NCBI GenBank assembly: GCA_017591395.1
Contig: WEDG01007164.1
Location: forward strand, 1-64,000
Length of the DNA: 64,000 nt
Source: Schistocephalus solidus
Taxonomy: Eukaryota; Platyhelminthes; Cestoda; Diphyllobothriidea; Diphyllobothriidae
Direction of reading: 5' to 3'
Each line of letters begins with the position of its first letter. The stretch's first letter is position 1. The notes under the pieces are model-generated. The model was not told the origin of the DNA. It saw only the letters and a program-made list of their open reading frames with translations, and made no database searches. Made by a program: the position numbers and the translations under genes. Positions 50,369 to 63,007 of the stretch are shown here, one piece after another.

Positions 50369-51984
50369 TCATTGTACATCGTCCGGCAAAACCACTTCTT
50401 TCGGGCTTAAAGAGTCATTGGGAGCGCATATGTTTTTTGAACTCCACAGGACTCGGCCTGTTCCCCGGTTACTGGCCTCCACTTGAATAACGCTGCACTT
50501 AAGCTTACCCTTGTGTCTGTGTTTCAGTGGTCGAATAAACCCAGAGTCTTCCTTATTGTGTCGAGACCTGTGGCGTTGTTGCTGGGTGCATATTAAACAG
50601 CAACATTGGGCAAGTAGTTGAATGCATGTGCGCCGAAATCTTCTACCCATGAGTATATAAATGAAGAAATTACTAGCACAACCTACTAGAACAAGGACAA
50701 GGGCAGCTGGGTAAGCGTAATAGTACAGGTCATCGGGATTAGCCGATTGCATGTTCGTGCTGTTTGCAGTTAAATTAGCAGTATCCAGGGACGAAGAGGT
50801 GTCTTCACCATGTTTACTGACAATTCCAGAGAGGAGGTGCCATATTTCGAAGAGGAAGCATATCGTGGTAGGTGTTTCACAGACTATGAACGTAGTCACC
50901 ACACAAACTAGTGTCAACAGTATGCTTCTACTAGCCGTGCTAACCGCGGCATTGGGACCACCTTTGACCTCAGAGTACCCCTTGAAACGGTTTGATTATT
51001 TCCGTCAAAATCTCGTTCTGGCGATGCATTGGACATGGTTATGTTCTGTTCTGTGAAACTTCTCTCAGCCAGGGTACTTTTTCGACCCATGTTCAGACGG
51101 GCGCGGAATGAGTTGAAGCCTCTTCGAAGGGGGTTAAGTTCAAAATCGTCCTCATCATCCTGCAGGACAAAACTGTTTGGTATACTGGGTTTATAGGAGG
51201 TTTTCCCAGTACCAGTCGTGGCAGATCCGTTGATTCGCTTACTGGACCACTGACCTGATCGGTGTCGCTTTTCAAATCGCCGAATGCGCATGATAAGTCC
51301 ACAGTTGAGAAAGACAAGTAAACTCAGAGGTATTACGAAAGAGCAAACCTGATCCAATAACTGCACGTGTACCAGTTTAAATGTATCATACCATGCTTCA
51401 TTCCGAAAGACGGCAACTAGCTGGTAATTGTTGCACACCGGAGACCACTGAAGAACACGGTAGTCCAGAATCAAGTTGGGTAATTTAAAAACCCCTGAAA
51501 ACAGCGAAATAAATAATAAACCACGTTTTGTCCGCCCGACAGAGCATAAATGCGCTGCTTTTAGTGGCCACCGAATGGCTGTATAACGTTCCAGACTCAG
51601 AAGCACAACTGTGTATATTTCTATCATTTTAATCCAGTTCACAAGATAGAAGAGCGGGGTGTCGATATATCGCAGAAATCCCAGCCATTCGATATGATAC
51701 GACTCATAGTAATGTATGGCGATGTAGTAAATGCCGTAGAAAAGGATGATCATTATATCTTCAATCGCCAGGGCGATTAGCAGAATATGGGTTGGGCTGC
51801 GATAAGCCTTTCCAACGTGTAGGACGATAAGAGCAAAAATATTGGCCGGAATTCCTAGGAGTGCTATTCCGAAACTGATATGAGTTACTAGAATTCGTGC
51901 AAGTCCACTTTCATACAAATTCCTGCATTGCGGTGGCAACGCATCGGTGTCATTATTGATGATTGATAATTTCTGGATATCCAT
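50369..51984 (-). CDS. Class A (rhodopsin-like) neuropeptide-type GPCR, frame broken in ICL3
   Basis: Frame 1 (50914-51984, 356 codons) holds TM1-TM5: TM1 at about 31-55 (GIPAN, Asn48), TM2 at 66-90 (LAIED, Asp76), TM3 ending in ERY (132-134), TM4 at 155-172, TM5 at 209-234 (Pro219), then a long third intracellular loop. Frame 2 continues with TM6 (CETP at 50870-50881), a Ser/Thr/Asn-rich ECL3 with NLT and NST sites, TM7 ending in NFFIY (50657-50671), GRRFRR, and a Cys-rich tail (CCCLIC) suited to palmitoylation. A TAA at 50996-50998 in frame 2 places the frame change between 50995 and 50914. The ATG at 51984 is preceded directly by an in-frame TAG. NFxIY and ERY resemble FMRFamide-type receptors; a flatworm-specific orphan class is the alternative. 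The usual TM3 Cys is Asp108 and the TM6 Trp is Glu. It likely signals through a G protein at the plasma membrane; the ligand is unknown. Confidence 0.8.
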
Positions 51985-52311
51985 CTAAGCAAATTTCATC
52001 TGCTTTGCCTTCTCTCGAGCCAAAAACAGTTTAATATCTAACATTTGGTTGCTAAATTTCTGTAGAACCAAAACCCTTTCCTTATGTCTTATATCTGATT
52101 GGTTAGATAGGAGGTGAGTGAAAAAGGTCTTGTCCAATAGACATTTGACTAAGCGACCTACAAAGTGGAAACGGTCTGTGTGCTGGAATTCAGGGTGGTG
52201 AGTACCAATAATGAAATTTTTGCGGAACATGTGGGATTTTCGTACGAAAAAGTAGCCTTTCTTATTTAAAAGGCATGAATTGCCGTTGAACAAAAAGATG
52301 ACCAACGTCAA
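51985..52311 (-). promoter_or_regulatory. Probable GPCR 5' untranslated region with an upstream frame
   Basis: A 108-codon frame lies in the same register as the receptor and ends in TAG immediately before its ATG. It shows no signal peptide, membrane segment or domain I recognise. It may be untranslated leader, an upstream ORF or chance. The TAG supports the receptor start at 51984. Confidence 0.3.
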
Positions 52312-52319
52312 ATTTTAAA

Positions 52320-55300
52320 TTTGCTTTTAATCCAAATGGGATTCCATTTCGCTATCGTCATAAGACATTTGAAACACATTTTTGGTAAGAATTGGAAAAA
52401 GCAACATAACTTGATGTAGGTGGTATTGCACTATAATCCAGGGAAATTTGGGTTTGAGCATGTGATTTAGATTTCGCATCTGCGTCATGCAGCGGTTGAT
52501 TTGCTAAACTGTGAGTTAATACCTCGACTGTAAGTAAGGTGTTATACTACATATGCTGCAGAAACATTTCGAAAGGTTTATGTAGCAGTTATTTTCCCCC
52601 ATCTGGGGTTTGTCTTTCTGAAAGTCCAAACCATCACTGCGTGTAGCATAACGTTTCGCTGGTTTTTGCCTAGATTACCAATGAAAAATTATTTTTTTGA
52701 AAGCGAGCTCAAATATCCATTATTAAAACTGATTTTTAGCTATTTAAATAGAGTTTTATGTAATATAATACCTTCCAGCTCAGAAAATTTTTATCAGTAA
52801 GCGTATAATTTTGTAGCAAAATTATAAGTGGGTCTTAATCTAAGGTTTACCATTCCCATGAAGCAAACCTTCTATACCAAAAATCACGAAGTTCTGTATG
52901 GTGCTAATAAGATATTTCCTAAGACTTAAATGCTTTCTGCAAACTTAGATTACGTTTAAAAATCTTATAAATTAAAAAATCCTTGGTTGACGGTTTAATT
53001 GATATTATTTGGGAAGATTCGCGGTATTCAAAGGTCTTAAATACAGGGAAAAGCAGATAAGTCTTTTAAAATTGCTACTATGGCATGGTATGTAAATGCT
53101 TATTTGATTTGACTTTTCTTCAGCTTTGCTCAAAATAATGATCCATTAATGGGTTTATTATAACCCTAGATAAACGTACATACTACGCCCGCAATCGTAT
53201 CTGTCTGAGATGTTTTCCGCGAACTGTGTTAGTGGCATTCTGGTGTGACCTAAAGGTTTTGAACCTACTGCAAAAACGCCAATGCAATACTTCCTAACTT
53301 ATAAATTGTCTGTTGCGTTTTTATGCTAAGTGTTATTTGTTAGCCTGCAGAAAATTTCTTAGGTCAAAATATTTTTTTTAAAATCGTCAATATTTGTGGA
53401 TAGCTAAAAACGTAAGCGCAATTGAGGAGTGTCTACTTCTGCGAATGATTCCATTTAAAAATTGAACAGTCATTTCGGCAAACCTTTTTATTCAATAATT
53501 TATTTTCGCTCTATTGAGTTATATAGAGAAATACATATTAAGTGGAGGTAAGTAAATGGTTTGTAATAAAAATTTTATAAGTCCTGCTCACTCTTACATT
53601 TTCTTTATGTAGTTATATGTGTAGACCCGATAGTTAATCGGTGAAATCTTATATTTGCGAAATTTAATTTTCTTGAGGAGAAATAGGTGATGTGTATTAA
53701 GTTGCTTATCTTGCGCCGGACTTTACATCAATATATTTTATCGTTACCTTCTTACTTTGCTTGATCTTTAATACGACAACGCCCAATGAATTTTTCAAAA
53801 ACACTTCATTAGGTCAGTGGGGTATATTTTCTATAAATAGGGCAATATTTGCGTTAACCATTGAAACCTCGGTAGATTTTAACACTAACCGAGTAATTGC
53901 CTAATTTCTTTCTGTAGAAAGACTGAAAAATTAATTACAGGCTAAATATGAATCTATATACAACGTTCACTGCAATTAAGAAGAATAAACTATGGTGGAC
54001 GTTGACGATAAGTTGAGAAGCTATTTTCTGAACTTGCGTGCTTTAATGAGGACAATTTGAAATGAAACTTCCCTTTATAAGTGCCCTGTTAGACTAGCAG
54101 ACATTCTTCGTACAAAGCTGCAACTAATGCATAGAAGGCAAGCTGTAAGAATAAACATTTGAATATCCACAAGATACATAAGACTATTAATTACTTTAAA
54201 TGGTGGCATACAGAACAGATTTTGGAAAAATGTGTAAAAAATAAAATCTCATATTTGCATATAAAATCGAACTGAATAAGGAGATATTTTTATTCTAGCA
54301 GAGGCAAATCTCATCCAGCATTATTTTATTTAATTTCTGAAATATTTTTAAAATACAATAAAATTAAATGTTCGTTGTTTTCAATTATTGTGGTTTGATT
54401 TGGTCTTATAATACGGTTCCACTAGCAGCATGAAAGACGTGATTTGTCCTATTGGTCTGCTTAAATATCCTTTAAGATAGCATCGATATATATAAGGATA
54501 TATTGGAGACATCTGTAAATTTATGCAAAGGGCTATGGCTTTGAGCCGCCATAAAATAAGTGATTTTTTTCTTTATAAAAATAGGCATAGTTCCGACTAG
54601 ATGGAAATGAAGTTATAACGTAGGTGTTAGTCATTTTTATTTGACAGAAATAAAAATTAAAAGTCAAATGGTCTAAACTGGAAGGAAACGTCTTGCCTAA
54701 TGACATATTATCTCATTATGTAAACTGTTTCATCTAGCTGTCCCTAATCCACTCCACTAAAAAAAACTTTAGTACGTTAATTAAATTTAGCCTTGCTCAA
54801 TGAAGAAATGAGCACTGCATTTTTGAAAATAACACCATTCAGTTGTACACCTACCTGTTAGCTTTGGTGGCTTTTGTGTGGGTCGGATGTGCATTAAAGC
54901 ACAACCTACTTGTTTAAAGTTTGCTTTTATCGCAGCAACTACGATGGCTTTTTGCAAAAAAGCATTTGAAATTTAGTTCCATTAATTCAGTCTGAATATT
55001 TCGTGAATCATCACACCTGAAAGTCTTCAGTTTCATTGAAATAACTGATTCTCTAAATTTAATCCCATGACGAAAAGGAAGGACGTACTTGCAAGCCTAA
55101 AACCCGCAACTCAATCATGCTGTGGTAAAACTTTCTCAACATTTTGGTCAGGTTATTTGACATATATGAACATTATACAACATATGATGATCGGTCTGAT
55201 AGGTGCATAATCGGAATGATTCAAAATAAAGTTGACCAAAGTGTGTAGTAAACAATTTAATAAATTTTCGTAGGTTGGTGAAGTGGCAATTAATTGTTCT

Positions 55301-56160
55301 TGCGCATTTAATCATAATCTTTGGAAAGAAACTTAAGCATACTCTTTTGCCTAAATAGATTTATTTATTTAAAATCAGAAACCTTTTCACGAATAAGGGA
55401 ACTATCGGTAGCAGGTCAATGACTGTTAAATTATTTTGGGCAGCGAGAGTAAATCTACCGGCTCATTGGCTTTTAAATGTCTTATCTGGGATCCCTGAGT
55501 AAAAACCTTATCTCACAAATTAAGACGAGGCTTGGTTACTAATATGAAAATAGCCCCCATCAAGGAAAATATTTTGCACTATATTATATATGCAGGTATG
55601 AATCAGTAGTAATTACAATGTTCTGTATACCACTGTTTAATTATCAACCAATACGAGCCGTTCAATGGGCCTCACGATATGCATCTGATAGTGAAACGCA
55701 GGTAACGAGTCAAAAAATATCCTTGAATTCTTGCCCTCGCCTTTGTAGCATATTATGCGTACAGTATTGCGAACCATAGGTTAGATTTTTCAACACTCAG
55801 CCAATAAAAATGCTACTTTTGAATGGCTGGCCTACAAGGGGTATTGCAAAACCGTTACGTCTTGCTAGAAATACAAAACGAGCTTAGACTTTTGTGTCCA
55901 TCTTCGGTACTTTCATTTGTATGATCCTAGCATTGGTTGTTAGTAACATACGTAGAGTGCTTCAAACTGGGTCACGCACACAAAACGACGATAACTTTGG
56001 GTGACATGATCAGTGGAAATTCCCATCATGCATATATTAGTGAATGGAATCTCACTAGTCGGTAACGGGACTCATTCGACGCTTTCTGTCATGGGGCTCC
56101 CTCGGTAGCAGCGAGGCAGCGGCTAGTGTTATAGAATGACATGAATGAAAAAACACAAGG
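52320..56160. other. AT-rich non-coding region upstream of the GPCR
   Basis: No coding frame or repeat recognised. It presumably contains the receptor promoter, but no element can be singled out by eye. Confidence 0.5.
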
Positions 56161-56164
56161 AAAA

Positions 56165-56310
56165 TAGCTTTGTCATTTCTGGTTTATTAACTGTCATCGG
56201 CCAGCCATAACAAACCCCATGTTTTGTGGCCATGGAGGCTTGAATAAGTGACTTGTTGGTTAGACGTTAAGCGCTCTACTCTATGCGCCAGCCGCCCAGT
56301 GTCTTGCCGG
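56165..56310 (-). repeat. tRNA-headed SINE-like element, copy 6
   Basis: The minus strand reads GGCTGGCGCATAGAGTAGAG (A-box-like), GCTTAACGTCTAACCAAC, a degenerate B-box, then TATGGCTGGCCGATGACAGT and ACCAGAAATGACAAAGC. The tail matches the other copies. Confidence 0.65.
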
Positions 56311-56389
56311 TTTCGATTGGGAATGTTAATATTGATCATTATTTGCGCAATTACGATGGTTACAATTCCCGATGGAAACCAGCAAATCA

Positions 56390-56560
56390 ACGGGCTTCTG
56401 GCGCAATGAGTAAAGTGTTGCAATTCTAACAGCGAGCTGACAAAGTGGAACTTTGGATGGCATGCAATCTGGGGTTGCGTTTGGCTGGCTAATAACGGTT
56501 TAAAAGCCAGAAATAAACATTTTACCCTGCTTTGTCTTTGTCGGTCATGTGATTTTGCGT
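56390..56560 (+). repeat. tRNA-headed SINE-like element, copy 7
   Basis: The plus strand has TCTGGCGCAATGAGTAAAGT as head and GGCTGGCTAATAACGG then AAGCCAGAAATAAACATTTT as tail. Facing copy 6 across about 80 bases, it forms a head-to-head pair. Confidence 0.6.
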
Positions 56561-56599
56561 AGACCATAAGCCGCCTTGTGGCTGCTAATAGAGCTTGAG

Positions 56600-59260
56600 A
56601 GCGAGACCTAAAGCTAAAAGCGACGAGTGAGTTCTGCAACCGATTATTGAGGGTTTAATTAACATATGTAGTATTAACCTTAAAATTTAATAGCGCAACA
56701 ATCAAAGCGCAATGAGGAACATAAAGAGTAAAGCTAAAATAAGGTTAATAATTATGAAACGCTGGCTGTTTTCCTTTAAGAGACGTCTTATCGTACATTA
56801 AGCAGTCAAGTTTTATAAACATGGGCAGTTTTATAACTGTGAATTATCAATGTTTTGTACAAGTGCAACACGTTGTTACGTATCACATTGATCATAGTAA
56901 TAAGAGGTTGGCTTACTGGAATGTTTATTGTGATATGTTTACCAATCTTCAAATAAATTTATAAATTGCCTGTCACTTTTTAACATTTGTAGCTAATATT
57001 TTTGGAACATTTGCCTTGTAGATAAGACCAAAATACTGGAAATCCCCAACGAAATAGCAAGAACTTAAGAAGTTACCAGAAATTTTCATATGTTTTTCAA
57101 TGATAACAGGAGCTTATTTAAGTTTATCAGATGTCAGCATCCTGTGATATCATTATTGTATTTAGATTAGGCTGAAAATGATATTATATTTAAATACTCA
57201 GATAGAGATTGAGCTTTTATTGTTATATTTGAGTTTTATAAAATAAACACTGGAAGCATTAGGTTTCGCAGGCAACCATATCCACTACTCATCCCAGGGA
57301 CGCTCAAACTGAAAATGGTCGTGTTGCGGTCTCATCGGCAAAAGGCAGAGGAAAAAATGCAAAATAACATCAAAAATAAACCAATGAAAGCAAGATTTAA
57401 TTGCTTGAGCATCTATTGCAACTAAATTGGCATAATAATTGAACAAAATACACAACAAACAACAATGGATAACATGTATTTCATTAAAACATATCTCAGT
57501 AAGACAATCTTATTCTTGCCGTTATAGGGCTTTACTGACTAACAGGCAGAAGGTAACTTACTGAATCTTCAAAAATGCAGTAAGCTGGATATATTGAACA
57601 ACAAGAGCGTAAATAACGTGTAAACACCATTGCAATCGTTCGTGAAACGTTACCATATTCCAATGAACTATTTGGAAAATTTAAATTAGAATTAAATGTT
57701 GAAACTTTTGTCAAACGCAAAGAAGACACATAAATCTTAACTAATATAAAGAGATTGCATCTTAAATATTTGAATTTCAGCTTCATAAATTTAGAAAACC
57801 GCTAACTTAACAAGGGCTTAATTAATTCCAGAGAGAAATACTTCTACTTTCTTAAAATAATCTATAAATAGACAACAATCGTATATTTAATTAACGCTGA
57901 AGTTTGCGTACGAAAGAGATGCTTTTATATTTTTTTTGAGAAATACAACTATCTGTTAAGGAAGTATCTGCAGGAGATTTTTCTGGCAGCATAATATTTA
58001 GCATGCGAAAATTGTGGTTGTGAATTAAGTTCCAAAATTATTAAGTAATATGAAAGGTTTCCTAGAAATAATAGCCCATCGTGGAAACTATGTGGCTACT
58101 GTCATTATAAGGTGCTGTGAAATATTCATATGTAGATATAAGTGTATGAAATTAAGAATGATGCTTCGTCAATAGTACTATTGACTTATTTTCGAATGAT
58201 GAATTTATATATTATCCATTCCATAAAGAATTCATTTTAGCGAGAGCAAATCTGACACCCGTTGTATAAAACCCTCTTTGAAAAGGCGTTTCAATTGGCT
58301 AATGCAAATCCGAGCTAAATGTGCAATCAGAATGAAGAAATGGGCAGTTTATTAAATTAAACTGGACATCTGGCTAAATCATGTCTTCTGATGACGTCTA
58401 ACAAAACACTTGAGTATCATATCGGTAACAAAAGTATCAATGGACAACACATGTTTTGCTTTTGTTCATTTTATTGCAGATAAACCTCTTTATTGCCCTT
58501 TAGTGGGCTATTAATTGCAATTGCTGAAGTTTACAAACGGTATTCGTCTTTTTGGTAAATGCATGATATTTAATTGACCATATGGCCATTGTTAGGTTAT
58601 CAATTAACAAACTACTCTATGTAAGGAGAATGGCGTAAACCATTAACACAATAAGTGGTACTTGGAATATAAAATCTTCAGACGCTTGCATACAGATATT
58701 GAGTCACGCAGAATTAGAATGGCTGTTTTGTCGTAATTAGATAATGTTAATATGCTGAAATATTTTCTCGACGTATATTTTTAAAGCTTAGCAAATTAAA
58801 AGTCGAAAAGTTCAGACTTGCTCTCTAAACAAAAATTGATTTTATTTAAGACAAAGGCATTTTCTCTCGAAGAAAAGTTATTGCAAATTCTAAGCAAGAA
58901 AATTGTAAACCATATGTAGCATTGATTGTGCAAATAGTTTTCACTGATAGGTATTGAAGCTTGTTTAATGTGCGTCAGCATGTCGATTGCGTAATCGTCT
59001 CTCTAACACTAACATTTTTTCTGAGATTCTTTTTTATCGCTAGAAGATTGGAACGAAGCTATCTGAGAAATACCTACCATTTTGCTACAAGTTTTTTTAA
59101 TATTAACAGTGCATCCTCCGTCATTCTGACTTAAGGCTTGCGCGAAAGAAATCACATTTTCTGATTTGGTGCAGGAATAAGCGTTGGAAGTATTTGCTTA
59201 TATTCTTGGTATTATGAGTGTTGTTAAGATAGAGAAATCAATGTTAACAGCATGTGGACG
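56600..59260. other. AT-rich non-coding region
   Basis: No gene recognised. GAAAATGGTCGTGTTGCGGTCTC near 57314 could be an eroded SINE tail but is too short to call. Confidence 0.5.
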
Positions 59261-59267
59261 GGAGATG

Positions 59268-60262
59268 ATAAGCAAACAAAACTGGGGTAGAAATAACAAG
59301 CTTATAATGAGACAAGAGTTCTATGTTTAGGCCTCGTCTTGCTTAATGCACCTAACAACAATACGATAAGTGTAAAAAAAGTGGTACAATCCTGACAACT
59401 TGGAGTTTTTTTGTAAAACAGTCCTGTTATTGCCTGTTGTATTTCTTTACGACCAACTATTGCACTTTGCGATGTCTGATTTTGTTTGTAGCAATCAATT
59501 TTGTTTGTCTTAAACTAAAATCATTCTTTATAATTAAATTAGCAAATAACGCAAAAATATTATTATTATGGGTATTGTGTTCTATTTTAGAAAAGACGTA
59601 CTAGGCTTGTTATTAATTTGATCGTGATGGTTTTCTATAGTGCGAGAATTTGCAAACAAAATATTTTAAACCTGCGTTGCATTTTCTAAGCATTTGCTGC
59701 GACGGGAATGGAATAAATCAAAAACACGATGCGCGAAACCAAGGCTTCCCCATTGCGGTGACCACTGGGAAGGTAAATGAGATTTAATCTGAGACGATGG
59801 GTGCCTATCGCACACATGTTTGACTACTGGGAGTGCTGGGAGTGGTGTACGTGCACATATTTTAGGAACACACATCCATTTATAAAACACAGAATGGACG
59901 CAAAAGTTGTTAATTCATGCGTGCTATGAATGCATCAATAATTATTAGAACTGATAGTCTATATCTTTAAATTATATTTCTAGACATAAATGTGGAAAGA
60001 ATGTGTTTTCTTTTGATCAGACCTTTAACTAGAAACTAAACATCGCATATAACGGTTTGTTGTGGTCTACGGGATGTTCAAAGATAAACGAATGTTCAAA
60101 AATGGCGTGGCTTATGCTCCGTATTTACTATCTTCCAGAATATGGCGCGTGATTTTTCCGTAGAATTTTGGATTAAACTGGATAACATTACTGTCATGGC
60201 CATCGTCAATTGCAAGCGGCTTTTTTCAGATAAACAATGCTGGTAGTTTTCACATATGTGAA
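59268..60262. repeat. Left arm of a large inverted repeat
   Basis: Reverse complement of about 63008-64000, with a constant coordinate sum (about 123270). Examples are TGCAAACAAAATATTTTAAA (59651) against 63601-63620, and TATGGCGCGTGAT (about 60141) against 63115-63126. Similarity is high at the outer end and decays inward past 60200. Because the right arm meets the window edge, the true outer end is unknown. Confidence 0.88.
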
Positions 60263-63007
60263 TTCTATTCTTTTCCTCAGAGATCGGTTGGAGCAAAACA
60301 TGTCGGTTATAAGGGAATTCAGTTAAAATTATCCATGACACATGCGTGGTTTTAGTGCTTTTAGAGGACAGGGTAATAAAAGATTGTGAAGACTGCGAAT
60401 TTTCCATGCCAGGTGGAGAGAGATTGAGTGCTTTGAATGTTGTATGGAATTAATCAACGTTCTCTAATGTCAGATGGCAGCTAGTAGAGAGATTTATATG
60501 TGCAAACGGCTGGCATTGGAAACCTGATGTCATCCCTTACTGTAGAAAATGTGGGCCTATCGGTCATACTTATTGTGCCTATCCAAAATAAAACGACCAG
60601 ACTACCAGGCTGGCTGCAAAAATGCCAACCAAGGAGCACGCTAAACGCCATTCTCACGCAAGTGGTTGTTTTCATACATACCGTAGACACCTCAGAAGCC
60701 TAACGTTGGTTTTTAATGATCTCATCTACATTTCTTATTATAAGCAGACGGATGCTCACAAAAAAATTATATTAAAAGTCGCTCTATTTGTCTACTCTGT
60801 CCTCTCTTTTATTTAAATGATACGCTGAAAATTTAATATAAAGTTAACGGTTTCCTTGCATGTTATTTTTCAATAATTGAGACAGTATTATATTCCCTCA
60901 GCATGAGGATTTTTTGAGTAAATCTCCTTTAACGCCCAAGTGATCACCAACTTTTTACGTCCTGTAATCTCTTGGTTCGTTTCTTAGTTTTATTGAATTT
61001 CTACATTGTGCAGAAAACCTAAATCCTCTGCAAATTTTCGACCATGGTTCTATGTTGTTCATTAAGCTTCTGATTAAAGTATCAAATATTAAATTTGACA
61101 GTAAGGTCTATCAATATCACGTGCTTTCTTTCGTCTTAACGGATGAATCTAGAAAACAACAAACTTAGTTAGGAATGTATTAAGTAGTTCTGGTAAGCAC
61201 GCTTTTTCCGAAATGAACATAATGCTGGTAGCTAGCTATCCAGAGATTATTTTAGACCGTATGAACATGGCTTTATGATAAGACAAGGATTATATTCAGC
61301 CAATATTGATGGCTTAGCCCGCATAATGAAGGCTTTTAATTCTCTTTGTATAGCTTACTCGTATGCCAGAGTGCACATAATAACCAGCTTATAATCTAAG
61401 CTTTCCGGTGTTTTAGTTTTGCATCATCTAAAGTTGTAACTTTTTCATACCATATTTAACATTAGGAGTAAGGATTTTATCTGAATACTATGATGATTAT
61501 AACGTCAAATAATGAGTCTTTCCTGGATTATTTCTGCATCAAACCTTGAAAAGAAAGAAAATAAAATAAGAAAAAATAAAATAAAAGTATAAAAACATGT
61601 TTATTGACATAGAACATCATTTTCGTTCAAAATCGTTTTGTCTTATTAGCGTGATCAGAGGCATCCATATGTTTGGGAAAAAACTGACGGTTAAAATTAA
61701 AGAAAATGATGCTACTGCAATGAACACAATTTTTGTAATCAAAAGTTGTATTATATGAAAAGAAGCTTGACCAGTTCCTCTTTTAATTAAACTAATTATA
61801 ACGTAATATTAAGCTTACGAAATAGCAAGTGTACGAAGTGTTTTGCGCGTCACAAGGGCTTTTGGTCTGATAGTGTATTGTTTGGATATTTAGCAGTTAT
61901 CGTCATGCAAAGATCTGTAAATTTGTCCTCAAAAGCACATCCGGCTGTCGGCATTATGACAAGAGATAACAATGTGCTACATTTAACCACATTGACAGTT
62001 CCGCAACACATTAGAGAATGATAACGTTCCATGTGAAAAAAAATACTCTTTACAAACATTCCACAGCCTTCAAAACTTCCTAAACACATTCAAAAAGATA
62101 AACCTGTGGAACATGACTTTTATGGGCATAATTACGATTCTAGCTCACTCAATTCTATTTTTTTCTTATGCAATTTTAAAACAGTCGTTCGTTATTCAAA
62201 AAAATCTTCTAAAAACATGTACATTGTTTTATACACACATTTACCTAAAAATTAAGTTTTTATAGATATGATACCATAAATAACAGGAAAAGAGTGAGAA
62301 CGACAGTGATCTGAAATTAACTATGCAAAATAAAAGTATTTTTGGCACACTTTGTGGCATCACGATCAGCAACTTTGTAAATAAACCAACTTAAGTCCGA
62401 AAATAAAACAGTGTTCACTGTAAATAGAGATATTTAACTGCTCCAACGTGAGAATAAGTCATTGAAACATTGCTATCTAGAAGGAGCCATTGCATAAGAC
62501 GAAAGTCTTCCTTAATCTAGCAATCATTAAAAAACTTGCGTTTAGAATCTGCGAAAATGGTATCACGGCATAGTCTGTAAATCTCTTATATTTTTAATAT
62601 CTATGCGAATGCATATTGCCGATGATGACTTACTAAAAACATGTATTTGCTTAACTGACTACTAAAATAAAATATCAGCGTATTGTTTCGAGGGTGTGTT
62701 TGCATACTCACGTCTCTGATTTCAAAAGATAAGTGCTTATGTATAGGACAAACTGTAGGTCCACTCTTCCCAACATATTCTAGTAAGAAAGTCTTCCATC
62801 CTCGCTGTAACCCTGGATACAGGGGTCACCTGTATTAAAGTACGTAAGTGGCCGATTTTGACCACCGCAGGTTGCCTATCGCGGAAGCAACGTGCTCCTT
62901 TTTATCACAAATAAAACTTTGCAATGGAGTAGGCACTTTAGCGCACCATGAGTTGCATAGAGTTTTTTGACCGTTAAACGTAGTTTGGGCGTCCATTTTA
63001 GACGTTT
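60263..63007. other. Loop between the inverted-repeat arms
   Basis: About 2.7 kb, AT-rich. The plus strand at 60508-60591 reads a short frame with CRKCGPIGHTYC before a stop, a zinc-knuckle-like spacing but two residues short of the CCHC standard. A purine-rich run of AAATAAAATAAG type lies at 61550-61600. No transposase or RT motif was recognised. Confidence 0.5.

Noticed and set aside
56187..56639. 150-codon minus frame
   Set aside because: It spans SINE-like copies 6 and 7; the apparent protein is repeat sequence.
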